Positions 1 through 9,171 of a DNA stretch of 64,000 nucleotides are shown piece after piece. Where the stretch lies: contig NZ_JAUDRH010000003.1 in assembly GCF_030381805.1 (NCBI RefSeq), forward strand, positions 186,001 to 250,000. Direction: 5' to 3'. A program made the translations under genes and the position numbers. Positions within the stretch are counted from its first letter, which is position 1, and every line of letters starts with the position of its first letter. The notes below the pieces were generated by a model. The model was not told the origin of the DNA. It searched no databases and saw only the letters and a program-made list of their open reading frames with translations. Origin of the DNA: Chlorogloeopsis sp. ULAP01. Lineage in GTDB: Bacteria; Cyanobacteriota; Cyanobacteriia; Cyanobacteriales; Nostocaceae.

Positions 1-92
1 ACTTAAAATCTAGTCCTAATGAAGAGGACTTCAGCTATGAGCAAAAGAATTCATTCTTAAGCAGTATTTGCTATTAGTGCAAGTTATCAATT

Positions 93-1168
93 TTACCCAA
101 TTAAATTGCTGTTATAGAGATTTACAGCACCTTCCTGATGAATCTTTTGATAAACCAAATCTCTAAGCAAATTAGCTTTTTGGTTGGAAATTGATTTATG
201 TAGACTCCTGAGAGTCATCCGCACCAACAGATTCTTTTGATTGGCTTGGATACCCAAGCGTTGAATAGCCTGGGGTGGAAGTTGTTGATAGTGCGTTTCA
301 CCCAGTATATCTACTGACTCCAAAAGTTCGGCGTCGTCACCCAATACCTCTACTATTTGTTCGCAGATATCTTCCAATTCCGTATCTAACTCAGTCACAA
401 TTGACATATCTCGACTAATGCTAGGTTGATTGGAAACTTGGTGGTAAGATTCCAAATTTTTCATCTGCTCGGCAATGCGGGGATGGCTACTTCGCAGCAA
501 GCGAATATCATCTATCCCTTTGACTAACATCACCAGACGATCTAGTCCCCAACCAGACGCTAATCCGCTCTGAGGCGATCGCAACAAATGAGGATGAGCT
601 TCCCCGCATTCTCCGATTTCAATCCATTTGCCATCAACTAACACTTCAATTTCTAACCCATTGCGGGTGTAGGGATGCGAAGTTTCGTTGAGGCGGTAGG
701 ATATACCTGGAAGAACAGCATAAATCATCGTTTCGATGAATGGAATTAAAGCTTCTCTACCTAGATGCTGATGTTCATTAATCAGCCAAACATCCATTTG
801 GTGGGGTTCGCCCACATGGCGTTTATCCACCACATCCCGACGATAGCAAATGCCGGGGTGGAGGATGAGTTGTTCTCCCCTAAGCTTGGGAAGTAACTCT
901 GGCATGATTACAGTGGTGTGAGTTCTAAGTAACCTATCGTCGCTGAGGTAGCGAGTGTATTTCGGGGAACGTGACAAACTGTCTGAAGGGAAATAAAGTT
1001 TGTCGAAATTGTTAGCAACTGTAGTGATGGGCGAAGAATGCCAAATTATTGGTTCTGGATATCCAGACTTGTACAGAGCCTCGGCAATTTTGTAGACGAC
1101 AAGATTAATAGCGTGAATGCCATTAGCTGGGTTTGTTAAGTCAGGCTTGAGAAGTCCCGTTGGTTCAT
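93..1168 (-). CDS. srmL: PheS-like ligase of the SrmL type, apparent one-base frameshift near the start
   Basis: The protein resembles a class II phenylalanyl-tRNA synthetase alpha-type core followed by an anticodon-binding-like end. Visible signs are FPSDSLSRSPKYTRY and LLRTHTT (compare the PheS 'NFP.DHPARD...LLRTHTS' block), GECGEAHP and GWGLDRLVML (motif 3). The last ~90 residues (SISRDMSIV..., LVRMTLRSL) look like an FDX-ACB domain. Known family: 'PheS-related mystery ligase SrmL', whose substrate I do not know. The only in-frame NTG-type start with ordinary use is TTG at 975-977, in the middle of the conserved FPSDSLSRS block, so it cannot be the true start. The frame stays open and PheS-like up to a stop at 1197-1199 but has no ATG or GTG. 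An ATG at 1166-1168, preceded by AGAGAGG with a 6-nt spacer, lies in the neighbouring frame. One extra G in the GGG run (plus-strand CCC at 1156-1158) would join it to the frame and give an N-terminus MNQRGLLKPDLTNP. Either a recent one-base loss or a sequencing error explains this. Confidence 0.65.
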
Positions 1169-1269
1169 TTTTTGCCTCTCTGAATAAATTGTAATATTAG
1201 TGTAACATCTGAGCTTGCATAACGGCATTACTTAGAAAAATTTCCCCACCCTACAAAAATTGTTGAATT

Positions 1270-2247
1270 TTACTGGTAAACTTCCGGGTTAACACAATAA
1301 GGCAACCGCTCTCCCTTTAACCCAGCAATTAAATTCTCAATCGCCATATCTGCCATTTTTTTCCGCGTCTGACGACTGGCGCTACCGATATGAGGAGTAA
1401 TAATTAAGTTATCAAGACTCAGTAAAGGACTATCGGTGGGAATAGGTTCTGGTTCTGTAACATCAATAGCGGCACCTGCAATTTGACCATTAGATAAAGC
1501 TTGATATAAGGCATTTGGCTCTACAATTGTTCCCCGTGCTGTATTAATTAAAATTGCAGATTGCTTCATCAGCGCAAATTGCGGTTTATTAAACAGATGG
1601 TGTGTTTCTGCTGTTAAAGGTGTATGAATTGTCACAAAATCACATTCCTGTAACAAACGTTCAAGACTAGCAAATTCCACACCCAAAGATTCTTCTAGCT
1701 CTGGCTCCCATCTGTGCTTGCTGGTATAAATAATTCGCATTTCAAAACCCTTAGCACGACGAGCTACTGCCTGTCCAATTCGCCCAAAACCAACAATCCC
1801 CAGAGTAGCACCTGTGACATTAGGCCCCAGTAACAAATCTGGTTCCCATGTTCGCCATTCTCCCCCACGCGTAAACCGATCTGCCTCTACCACTCGTCGT
1901 GCAGCTGCCATTAGTAACGCCCAAGTTAAATCGGCTGTTGCATCTGTTAATACACCAGGAGTGTGACCGATTGGGATACGCCGCGCTGTAACAGATAAAA
2001 TATCAATATTGTCGTATCCCACTGCCATTTGACTGATAACCTTAATAGAAGTTGCGGTTTCTATCAGTTGCCGATCAATTTGATCTGTCAGCAAACACAA
2101 CAAACCGTCTATTTCCTTTGTCTTTGCCAGCAAAACCTCGTAGGGAGGCGGTTGGCGTTCCATCCAAACTTCTACATCCGCAATTTCTTGTAATTGCTGT
2201 AATTCAGTAGGGAGACGGCGGGTAATAAAGACTTTGGCTTGGGGCAT
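1270..2247 (-). CDS. D-2-hydroxyacid dehydrogenase (glyoxylate/hydroxypyruvate reductase-like)
   Basis: A 325-residue NAD(P)-dependent D-isomer-specific 2-hydroxyacid dehydrogenase. The Rossmann motif GFGRIGQAVARR lies near residue 155. The catalytic set is visible as NTARG (Arg), the downstream Glu in VTEPEP and PHIGSAS (His). Such enzymes reduce glyoxylate or hydroxypyruvate, a step of photorespiratory metabolism, but the substrate cannot be read from sequence. It is full length for the family and starts at ATG. It is transcribed away from aroC and lies about 100 bases downstream (in its own direction upstream) of the SrmL gene, with the same orientation; co-transcription is not evident. 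A G-rich short repeat (GGGTGTAAGGGT-like, about 2257-2295) lies just upstream of its start. Confidence 0.85.
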   Translation of the reverse strand: MPQAKVFITRRLPTELQQLQEIADVEVWMERQPPPYEVLLAKTKEIDGLLCLLTDQIDRQLIETATSIKVISQMAVGYDNIDILSVTARRIPIGHTPGVLTDATADLTWALLMAAARRVVEADRFTRGGEWRTWEPDLLLGPNVTGATLGIVGFGRIGQAVARRAKGFEMRIIYTSKHRWEPELEESLGVEFASLERLLQECDFVTIHTPLTAETHHLFNKPQFALMKQSAILINTARGTIVEPNALYQALSNGQIAGAAIDVTEPEPIPTDSPLLSLDNLIITPHIGSASRQTRKKMADMAIENLIAGLKGERLPYCVNPEVYQ

Positions 2248-2417
2248 AGTTTTGAATAGGGGTGTAAGGGTTTAAGGGGGTAAGGGTGTAGGGGAAATAA
2301 TTTTTAGAGAGTGAAGGATAAGCAAAAGATACTAATACTTCTACACCCAAACAAAAAGGAGACTTAGGGAGAACAGAACTTCAAGTAATATATATTAGAC
2401 GATATCTCCTCAACATC

Positions 2418-3506
2418 ATGGGCAACACATTTGGGCATCTTTTTCGCGTCACTACTTTTGGCGAATCCCACGGCGGTGGTGTGGGAGTTGTAATTGATGG
2501 TTGTCCTCCCCGACTAGAAATTTCGGCTGAGGAAATTCAAGTCGAACTCGATAGAAGGCGTCCGGGACAAAGTAAAATTACAACACCTCGCAAAGAAGAA
2601 GACAAATGCGAAATTCTCTCTGGAATATTTGAGGGGAAAACGCTGGGAACACCGATCGCAATTTTAGTCAAGAATAAAGATACTCGCTCCCAAGATTATG
2701 ATGAGATGGCGTTTAAGTATCGCCCTTCCCATGCAGATGCAACTTACGATGCTAAGTATGGCATCCGTAACTGGCAAGGTGGCGGTAGATCGTCGGCGCG
2801 GGAGACAATAGGCAGAGTAGCAGCAGGAGCGATCGCTAAAAAAATTCTCCGGCAAGTTGCGGGTGTAGAAATTATCGGTTACGTCAAGCGCATTAAAGAT
2901 TTAGAAGGCGTTATCGATCCTGATAGCGTGACTTTAGAACAAGTTGAAAGCAATATTGTTCGCTGCCCTGATGCTGAATGCGCTGAAAAAATGATTGAAT
3001 TAATCGAGCAAATCCGGCGGGAAGGCAATTCTATTGGTGGTGTGGTTGAATGCGTAGCGCGGAATGTACCGAAAGGCTTGGGCGAACCAGTTTTTGATAA
3101 ATTGGAAGCCGATATCGCCAAAGGTGTAATGTCTTTGCCCGCTAGTAAAGGTTTTGAAATCGGTTCTGGTTTTGCTGGCACTCTATTAAGCGGGTTTGAG
3201 CATAACGACGAATTTTATATTGATGAAAATGATGAAATTCGTACTCGCACCAACCGTTCTGGAGGTATTCAAGGCGGAATCTCCAACGGTGAAAATATCC
3301 TGATTCGTGTAGCATTTAAACCCACGGCAACAATTAGAAAAGAGCAGAAGACAGTAACTAATGAAGGTGAAGAGACTGTTTTAGCAGGCAAAGGACGTCA
3401 CGATCCTTGTGTACTACCGCGTGCAGTCCCAATGGTTGAGGCGATGGTGGCGTTGGTGCTATGCGATCATTTGTTAAGACATCACGGGCAGTGCCAGGTG
3501 TTGTAG
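2418..3506 (+). CDS. aroC: Chorismate synthase
   Basis: The 362-residue product converts 5-enolpyruvylshikimate-3-phosphate to chorismate, the last shikimate-pathway step. The signature blocks are present: GESHG near residue 16, RRRPGQS near residue 46, GRSSARET near residue 123 and the C-terminal RHDPCVLPRAVPMVEAM. Length and start (MGNTFGHLFRVTTFGESHG) match bacterial AroC. Chorismate is also the substrate of MenF, encoded about 37 kb further on, so this gene feeds the phylloquinone branch present in the same window. It appears to be transcribed alone, divergently from the dehydrogenase. Confidence 0.97.
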   Translation: MGNTFGHLFRVTTFGESHGGGVGVVIDGCPPRLEISAEEIQVELDRRRPGQSKITTPRKEEDKCEILSGIFEGKTLGTPIAILVKNKDTRSQDYDEMAFKYRPSHADATYDAKYGIRNWQGGGRSSARETIGRVAAGAIAKKILRQVAGVEIIGYVKRIKDLEGVIDPDSVTLEQVESNIVRCPDAECAEKMIELIEQIRREGNSIGGVVECVARNVPKGLGEPVFDKLEADIAKGVMSLPASKGFEIGSGFAGTLLSGFEHNDEFYIDENDEIRTRTNRSGGIQGGISNGENILIRVAFKPTATIRKEQKTVTNEGEETVLAGKGRHDPCVLPRAVPMVEAMVALVLCDHLLRHHGQCQVL

Positions 3507-3583
3507 GGATCTTGGACAGCAGACAGTGATGCTTATTTGCTACGGTAGGATTTGCTGCCCATACTGGATGCAATTCGGTGTCT

Positions 3584-4459
3584 ATGTTTGATAATGACAT
3601 AAGTCCTCAAAAATCTGTTGACTTTCAAAAAATTTCCTCTTTAGCTGAAAGTATCGCCGTTGAATTTAGCCAACTACCGCAAGTTGTAGCTGTGGCTTTA
3701 GCAGGTTCTCAAATAAGTGCTATTGCCGATGATTTCTCTGACTTAGATTTTTATGTATATGTGCAAGAAGAAATTTCGGTAAATATTCGTGAGAGCATAG
3801 CTAAAAAATTCAGCGATCGCATTGAAATTAACAATCAATTTTGGGAACCCGGTGACGAATGGGTAGATAAACATTCCGGGTGGAGTGTTGATGTTATGTA
3901 TCGCACACCGAATTGGATTGAACAACAAATAGATGCTGTACTGGTCAAACACCAAGCTTCTGTTGGTTACTCAACTTGTTTTTGGTGGAATATTTTACAT
4001 TCACAACCATTGTATGATAAAGATGGTTGGTTTAGACAGTTACGTGTTAGAGCTACCCAACCTTATCCTGAAGAGTTAAGAAGAGCAATTATTGCCAAAA
4101 ATTATCCAATTTTACGCAACAATCTTTCTGCCTACACACATCAAATAGAATCAGCAACTAAACGTAACGATTTAATCAGCATCAATCACCGTATTTCTGC
4201 TTTGATAGCTAGTTATTTTGATATCATTTTTGCTGTTAATTATTTACCTCATCCCGGTGAAAAAAGACTGATTAAGTTTGCTAAAAAATTTTGCAATAAA
4301 TTACCGAAGAATATTGAAGATAATATTACTAAATTAATCCTATCTATTTGCGAACAGCAAAACATTCTTGACCAAGCGATCGTACTCATTGATGAACTCG
4401 ATGCATGGTTAATAAGCGAGACAATAATTACAGAATCAAAACAGTTGGCATGGGTATAA
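3584..4459 (+). CDS. Nucleotidyltransferase-fold protein (DUF4037-like)
   Basis: About 291 residues. The nucleotidyltransferase signature is visible as LAGSQ followed by DDFSDLDFYVYV near residues 40-60 (GS...DxD metal-binding pair), with a helical C-terminal half. Such proteins transfer nucleotides to small molecules or proteins; the substrate is unknown. I prefer the ATG at 3584 over a GTG at 3578 two codons upstream because there is no clear ribosome binding site to favour the GTG. It lies 77 bases after aroC on the same strand and is followed after 21 bases by the SemiSWEET gene, so the two may be co-transcribed. Confidence 0.65.
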   Translation: MFDNDISPQKSVDFQKISSLAESIAVEFSQLPQVVAVALAGSQISAIADDFSDLDFYVYVQEEISVNIRESIAKKFSDRIEINNQFWEPGDEWVDKHSGWSVDVMYRTPNWIEQQIDAVLVKHQASVGYSTCFWWNILHSQPLYDKDGWFRQLRVRATQPYPEELRRAIIAKNYPILRNNLSAYTHQIESATKRNDLISINHRISALIASYFDIIFAVNYLPHPGEKRLIKFAKKFCNKLPKNIEDNITKLILSICEQQNILDQAIVLIDELDAWLISETIITESKQLAWV

Positions 4460-4480
4460 TAAGTGGATGTATTTAGCTAA

Positions 4481-4753
4481 ATGCCCGGCATCTACTCTAT
4501 GGAATTTCTCACTATTTTAGGATTAACTGCTGCAACTATAACTACAAGTGCTTTTTTACCACAAATGATTAAAACCTGGCAATCTAAATCGGCAAAAGAT
4601 GTTTCATACACGATGCTGATTACTTTTATCAGTGGTGTTTTTTTATGGTTAGTCTATGGTATTTTTCGTCAGGATTTAGCAATTATACTAGCGAATCTTA
4701 TAACTTTAATTTTTAATCTCATAATTTTATACCTTAAAATTAAATATAGATAA
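4481..4753 (+). CDS. SemiSWEET-family sugar transporter (PQ-loop)
   Basis: A 90-residue (or 84-residue, from the ATG at 4499) membrane protein with three predicted transmembrane helices, the size of a bacterial SemiSWEET half-transporter that works as a dimer. The PQ-loop motif appears as FLPQMIKTWQSKSAKDVS, followed by FLWLVYGIFRQDLAI and a hydrophobic third helix. Family members move sugars; the substrate here is unknown. It follows the nucleotidyltransferase gene by 21 bases on the same strand. Confidence 0.8.
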   Translation: MPGIYSMEFLTILGLTAATITTSAFLPQMIKTWQSKSAKDVSYTMLITFISGVFLWLVYGIFRQDLAIILANLITLIFNLIILYLKIKYR

Positions 4754-4823
4754 AAAAACTAGAGACGAGATTACTTTCTATCCTTAGTCCCTAGCCCTAA
4801 TCCCTAACCCCTATTTTTCATCT

Positions 4824-6467
4824 GTGACATCTTCTGTATTTACTGCTGAACGCCTTTTATTCACTCCTGCCACTCCCAACACCGATGCGATCGCCACTAT
4901 TTTTGCCTTTCCCAACGAGTATAGTGTGGGCATTACAAGCCTTGGCTATCAAGTAGTGTGGGCTACTTTAGCTATGCGTTCAGATGTGCAGGTGAGTCGC
5001 TTGTTCACTGATATTCACGAACCACTGCCAATAAATCCAGAATTATTAGGCTTTTCGATGTCCTGGGAATTGGATTATGTGAATATATTGAACCTATTAG
5101 AATCTTTAGAAATTCCCATTCGGGCAGCTTTGCGTGATACTAATCATCCCATAGTTTTTGGTGGTGGCCCCGTTTTGACTGCCAACCCTGAACCCTTCGC
5201 AGATTTTTTTGATGTCATCTTACTGGGGGATGGTGAAAATCTCCTAGATAATTTTATTGATGCTTATCAAGCAGTTAGAAATGCAGATAGGCAAACTCAA
5301 CTTAATGCACTTGCACAAGTACCGGGTATTTATGTTCCTAGTTTGTATGAAGTTGAGTATCACGATGTAGATGGTGCGATTAAATCATTTCAACCGATTT
5401 CCCCAGAAATTCCAGCTGTAGTACAAAAACAAACCTACCGAGGCAACACTTTATCAGCATCAACGGTAGTAACCGAAAAAGCAGCTTGGGAAAATATTTA
5501 TATGGTAGAAGTGGTGAGAAGTTGTCCAGAAATGTGTCGCTTCTGTCTGGCAAGTTATCTCACTTTACCTTTTAGAACTGCTAGTTTAGAAGGTTCTTTA
5601 ATCCCAGCAATTACAAGAGGTTTAACAGTCACAAATCGGATCGGATTATTAGGTGCTTCAGTTACTCAACATCCTGAGTTTGAGGAATTATTGAATCACA
5701 TCAGCCAGCCCAAGTTTGATGACGTGCGTTTGAGTATTGCTTCAGTGCGAACTAATACTGTGACAGTACAATTGGCGCAAACTTTAGCGAAACGAGATAC
5801 AAAATCCTTAACAATTGCTGTAGAAAGTGGTTCTTCAAGAATACGACAAATTATCAATAAAAAGCTGGATAACGATGAAATTATCCAAGCTGCCGTGAAT
5901 GCTAAAGCTGGAGGATTAACTAATTTAAAACTCTACGGCATGGTAGGAATTCCTGGCGAACAACCAGAGGATTTAGATGCGACTGTAGCGATGATGCGCG
6001 ATATTAAAAAAGCTGCTCCCGGTTTGCGGTTAACACTAGGTTGCAGTACTTTTGTTCCTAAATCACACACGCCTTTTCAGTGGTTGGGAGTAAATCGCCA
6101 AGCAGAGAAACGGTTGCAGTTTTTACAGAAACAGTTAAAGCCACAAGGGATAGATTTTCGTCCAGAAAGTTATAATTGGTCAATCATTCAGGCTTTGTTA
6201 TCACGAGGCGATCGCCGACTATCACAACTTTTAGAACTTACCCGTAACTTTGGTGATTCTTTAGGTAGCTATAAACGTGCTTTTAAAGAACTAAAAGGAA
6301 AACTTCCCAGTTTGGATTTTTACGTTCATACTAACTGGTCAACCGATCAAGTCTTACCTTGGAGTCATTTGCAAGGGCCTTTACCACAGTCTACACTACT
6401 AAAGCACTTGGCTGATGCTACAAGTCAATTTAACAAATCATCTGAAAAGTTAATGGCTCAATGTTAA
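4824..6467 (+). CDS. B12-binding-type radical SAM protein
   Basis: The 547-residue protein has an N-terminal cobalamin-binding-like Rossmann region (FPNEYSVGITSLGYQ, then LGFSMSWELDYVNIL and IVFGGGPVLTANPEP). A radical SAM core follows, with the CPEMCRFC cluster motif near residues 233-240, which ligates a 4Fe-4S cluster. Further core features are VESGSSRIR and KLYGMVGIPGEQPED. This is the layout of cyanobacterial radical SAM proteins related to those beside TIGR03960-type families; the reaction is not known. The start is GTG. Short C-rich repeats (CCCTAACCCC-like) fill the bases just upstream. It is followed by the small CPXCG protein after about 70 bases. Confidence 0.85.
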   Translation: MTSSVFTAERLLFTPATPNTDAIATIFAFPNEYSVGITSLGYQVVWATLAMRSDVQVSRLFTDIHEPLPINPELLGFSMSWELDYVNILNLLESLEIPIRAALRDTNHPIVFGGGPVLTANPEPFADFFDVILLGDGENLLDNFIDAYQAVRNADRQTQLNALAQVPGIYVPSLYEVEYHDVDGAIKSFQPISPEIPAVVQKQTYRGNTLSASTVVTEKAAWENIYMVEVVRSCPEMCRFCLASYLTLPFRTASLEGSLIPAITRGLTVTNRIGLLGASVTQHPEFEELLNHISQPKFDDVRLSIASVRTNTVTVQLAQTLAKRDTKSLTIAVESGSSRIRQIINKKLDNDEIIQAAVNAKAGGLTNLKLYGMVGIPGEQPEDLDATVAMMRDIKKAAPGLRLTLGCSTFVPKSHTPFQWLGVNRQAEKRLQFLQKQLKPQGIDFRPESYNWSIIQALLSRGDRRLSQLLELTRNFGDSLGSYKRAFKELKGKLPSLDFYVHTNWSTDQVLPWSHLQGPLPQSTLLKHLADATSQFNKSSEKLMAQC

Positions 6468-6535
6468 TAGTAAATAGTAAGAATACAATTAGCATTAGCT
6501 ATTAACAGTTACAATCTAAAATTTAAAATAGATAG

Positions 6536-6724
6536 ATGCAAACAACAGCAGAATATTACTGTGCTTATTGTGGCGAAGAAAATTTAACTTTTGTTGATTT
6601 GAGTGCGGGAGGGCAGCAATCTTATATAGAAGATTGTCAAGTTTGCTGTCGTCCCAATATTTTGTATATCCGCATCGATGAAGACACTCTTGATATCGAA
6701 ATTGATACTGAGTATGAAGGCTAA
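6536..6724 (+). CDS. CPXCG-motif cysteine-rich small protein
   Basis: A 62-residue acidic protein with two cysteine pairs, CAYCGEE near residue 9 and CQVCCRPN near residue 34, which suggest one zinc site. It matches the small bacterial family named for its CPXCG motif, of unknown role; here the first pair reads C-A-Y-C-G rather than C-P-x-C-G. The downstream SRPBCC gene begins within 20 bases, which suggests a shared transcript. Confidence 0.75.
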   Translation: MQTTAEYYCAYCGEENLTFVDLSAGGQQSYIEDCQVCCRPNILYIRIDEDTLDIEIDTEYEG

Positions 6725-6741
6725 GTTTGAGGTTTTTCTTA

Positions 6742-7191
6742 ATGCTGCACTTTAAGTATTCCTCAGTTATTAATGCACCTGTAGAAACAGTTTGGAAATT
6801 TCACGAAAGAGTAGATGTTTTGCAATTGCTTACCCCGCCTTGGCAACCTTTACAAGTATTACGTCGTGAGGGAGGTTTGGGCGTAGGTGCTATTACTGAG
6901 TTTCGCCTGATGATTGGGCCATTGCCTTTGCGTTGGTTAGCACGTTATACTGAATATGAGGAATATCATCTGTTTACAGATGAACAAATATCTGGGCTAT
7001 TTGAAACCTGGTTACATCGACATAAATTTGAATCGGAAAATGGTAAAACCAGATTGACTGATGAAATTTCCTTTACTTTACCTGGTGGACAAACAGCTGA
7101 ATTTCTGGGTGGCTGGCTAGTACAGGTACAACTAGAAGCAATGTTTCGCTATCGTCATCACATCACTAGACAAGAATGCGAGTCAGGTTGA
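6742..7191 (+). CDS. SRPBCC-family (START-like) ligand-binding protein
   Basis: About 149 residues from the ATG at 6742; a TTG at 6727 would add five residues but overlaps the preceding stop region and looks less likely. The N-terminus FKYSSVINAPVETVWKFHE is the typical opening of SRPBCC/polyketide-cyclase-like proteins, with a central LLTPPWQPLQV and a C-terminal helix. This is a hydrophobic-ligand-binding fold; ligand and role are unknown. Close spacing behind the CPXCG gene suggests an operon. Confidence 0.75.
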   Translation: MLHFKYSSVINAPVETVWKFHERVDVLQLLTPPWQPLQVLRREGGLGVGAITEFRLMIGPLPLRWLARYTEYEEYHLFTDEQISGLFETWLHRHKFESENGKTRLTDEISFTLPGGQTAEFLGGWLVQVQLEAMFRYRHHITRQECESG

Positions 7192-7310
7192 ATAGGGGAC
7201 AGGGGATAGGGACAGGTGACAGGGAACAGATGATAAGGGAATTTTCTCTTTGCGTTCCCATGTTCTCTTCCCAGTACCCGATCCCCAATCACCAGTACTC
7301 ATCTCGGCTA
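7192..7310. repeat. Short tandemly repeated G-rich/C-rich spacer sequence
   Basis: The spacer after the SRPBCC gene is made of degenerate units such as GGGGACAGGGGATAGGGACAGG and then CCCAGTACCCGATCCCCAATC. This is the heptamer-like short repeat class common between genes in Nostoc-type genomes. The G-rich and C-rich halves could pair into a weak stem. Confidence 0.6.
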
Positions 7311-7489
7311 ACAAAAATTTCATTTAACAATACTTTTATTAAAGAATAAATAAATTCCTGGGAATTTTAGTCGTTCTGGGCTTTTTCAATACGATAATAA
7401 TTTCAGTTTTTCATCCGTTAAAACACTGATATTTTAACGCCACGTTTTTTAGATGTGGTGGTGATTTTAATGTTTAAAAGTTTAAAAAC

Positions 7490-8248
7490 ATGAATTTTTT
7501 ACAATTGAATTTTACTCACGCAGTCACTTTACAGTTAGCCGTTGTGAGTGTGTCTTCTTTATGGTTAATGACACCATTCCCAAAGGCTCCAGTGATGGAA
7601 TCAGTTAAAATACTAAAAAACTCTAAACAACACAAACTACAAGCTGCTCAAGAACAAGTTTGTCCTTCTGACGATTTAATACCTAAACGTACTTTTCATA
7701 CAGCTAAAGATTATATCTATATTTGTAGAGGAGAACGGCTTAATTCTCTTGGATATTACATTAGAATCTCTAAAAATGGCAGTAATAAAATTACTGTACC
7801 TATAAGTAGTAAAAATGGTGAGACTTATACTGCTATTCAAGGTGAAATCACATATATGGTTACTCCTTATGAATTAATAATCACCAAACTTAGCAAAGGT
7901 GGTAGTGTTAACTTCAGAGAAAAAGTTAACAGTGCGATCGCTGCTGATGGAAAACCTCTAGCCAGAGGTTGTCCTGATGGTAATAATACCTTTGTAGAAG
8001 CTAAAACCAAAAACTTTATTGTGTATATTTGCGGTAAAGAACTCCCCAGCAGTTACGTAGCTGTTGCTCGCCAAGGCAATGACAAAATTACCATCCCACT
8101 ACAAAGCTATAAATTCCGTGTAGGAATAGAAGATAGTCAATTTGTTGCTGTCAATGGTGACATTCGTTATCTGCTTACCCGGAGTACACTCAAAGTTTCT
8201 AGGGATAGTAAAACAATAATCAAAGAAAAAGTCTTGTACTGGAATTGA
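7490..8248 (+). CDS. Exported protein with two internal repeats, function unknown
   Basis: 252 residues. The N-terminal ~35 residues carry a hydrophobic stretch (VTLQLAVVSVSSLWLM) that may be a signal peptide or anchor. Two homologous units follow, about residues 57-145 and 158-250. Each opens with C-P-x-D/G and then Y/F-I-x-Y-I-C (YIYICRGERL; FIVYICGKELP), then a K-I-T-V/I-P strand, an A-I/V-x-G-E/D-I-T/R-Y turn and a final K-E/R-K-V. The paired cysteines may form a disulfide in each unit. I do not recognise a named function. It stands alone between a repeat-rich spacer and a convergent SDR gene. Confidence 0.6.
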   Translation: MNFLQLNFTHAVTLQLAVVSVSSLWLMTPFPKAPVMESVKILKNSKQHKLQAAQEQVCPSDDLIPKRTFHTAKDYIYICRGERLNSLGYYIRISKNGSNKITVPISSKNGETYTAIQGEITYMVTPYELIITKLSKGGSVNFREKVNSAIAADGKPLARGCPDGNNTFVEAKTKNFIVYICGKELPSSYVAVARQGNDKITIPLQSYKFRVGIEDSQFVAVNGDIRYLLTRSTLKVSRDSKTIIKEKVLYWN

Positions 8249-8352
8249 AGGCAGCCCCCATAAAACAAGTTTCACAAGCCTTGCATTAAAAATGTATTTT
8301 CCCCTAAACCCCACACTCTTACACCCTTACATCCCTCTTTCAACATAGCCCT

Positions 8353-9171
8353 TCAGCTATCTTTATTCTTAAAGATTTGATGAGAAGCCCACTGGAACAA
8401 CCCAGGAAATAACCGATTCACCGCTTGTGAAAAGTTGGCAGAACCAACCAATACTTCAGATTTTTGATTTTTAACTGCATCCCAAATGGCATTTGCCACA
8501 TCTTCAGGTTTCTCTACCACAGGATTTTTCAAGATATTTTCAATTTGTTCGTGACGGCTTCGGGCATCTTGTTCATTTTTCCCTCTCATCACAGCCCGTT
8601 CCATAAAATTAGATTTAATTAAATTTGGATAAATACCACAAACCTGAATTCCTTTCGGCTTTAATTCTGCGTGCAGTGATTCTGTTAATCCTGTAACGCC
8701 AAACTTACTTGTACAGTAAGGGACAAGATAAGCGGTGGGTACCTTACCACCGATAGAACTCACATTCACAATTGTTCCTTTTCCTCGTTGGAGAAAGTGA
8801 GGCAGTAAGGCATGAATTGTGTGAATATATCCCCATAAATTAGTATCTATAACCTTGTGCCAATCTTCCAAAGAAAACTCTTCTACTGGTGCTGATGCAT
8901 AAATGCCTGCATTATTTACCAGCACATCGATATAACCATAATGCTCCAAGGCTCTATCTACTAGTGTTTTCACCTGTGATGGATCGGTGACATCACAAAT
9001 AACTGTTAGTGGTGCTGTACCACCAATGCTTTGCACCTCTTGCGCTGCGGTTTCTAAGCGATCGCGATGACGAGCCGCAAGTATAAGTTCGTATCCTTTG
9101 CGGGCAAATAAAATAGCTGTTGCTTTGCCAATACCTTGCGAGCCACCCGTAATTAGTACCGTAGGAGCCAT
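8353..9171 (-). CDS. SDR-family oxidoreductase
   Basis: A 272-residue classical short-chain dehydrogenase/reductase. The cofactor loop TGGSQGIGKA is near residue 8, NNAG near residue 87, and the catalytic Ser plus Y-x-x-x-K lies in SSIGGK...YCTSKFG near residues 143-160. The extended C-terminus (KNPVVEKPEDVANAIW, then an amphipathic tail) resembles cyanobacterial SDRs of unassigned substrate. It is convergent with the upstream exported-protein gene and divergent from hli. A second SDR of similar layout lies at 32846. Confidence 0.85.
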   Translation of the reverse strand: MAPTVLITGGSQGIGKATAILFARKGYELILAARHRDRLETAAQEVQSIGGTAPLTVICDVTDPSQVKTLVDRALEHYGYIDVLVNNAGIYASAPVEEFSLEDWHKVIDTNLWGYIHTIHALLPHFLQRGKGTIVNVSSIGGKVPTAYLVPYCTSKFGVTGLTESLHAELKPKGIQVCGIYPNLIKSNFMERAVMRGKNEQDARSRHEQIENILKNPVVEKPEDVANAIWDAVKNQKSEVLVGSANFSQAVNRLFPGLFQWASHQIFKNKDS

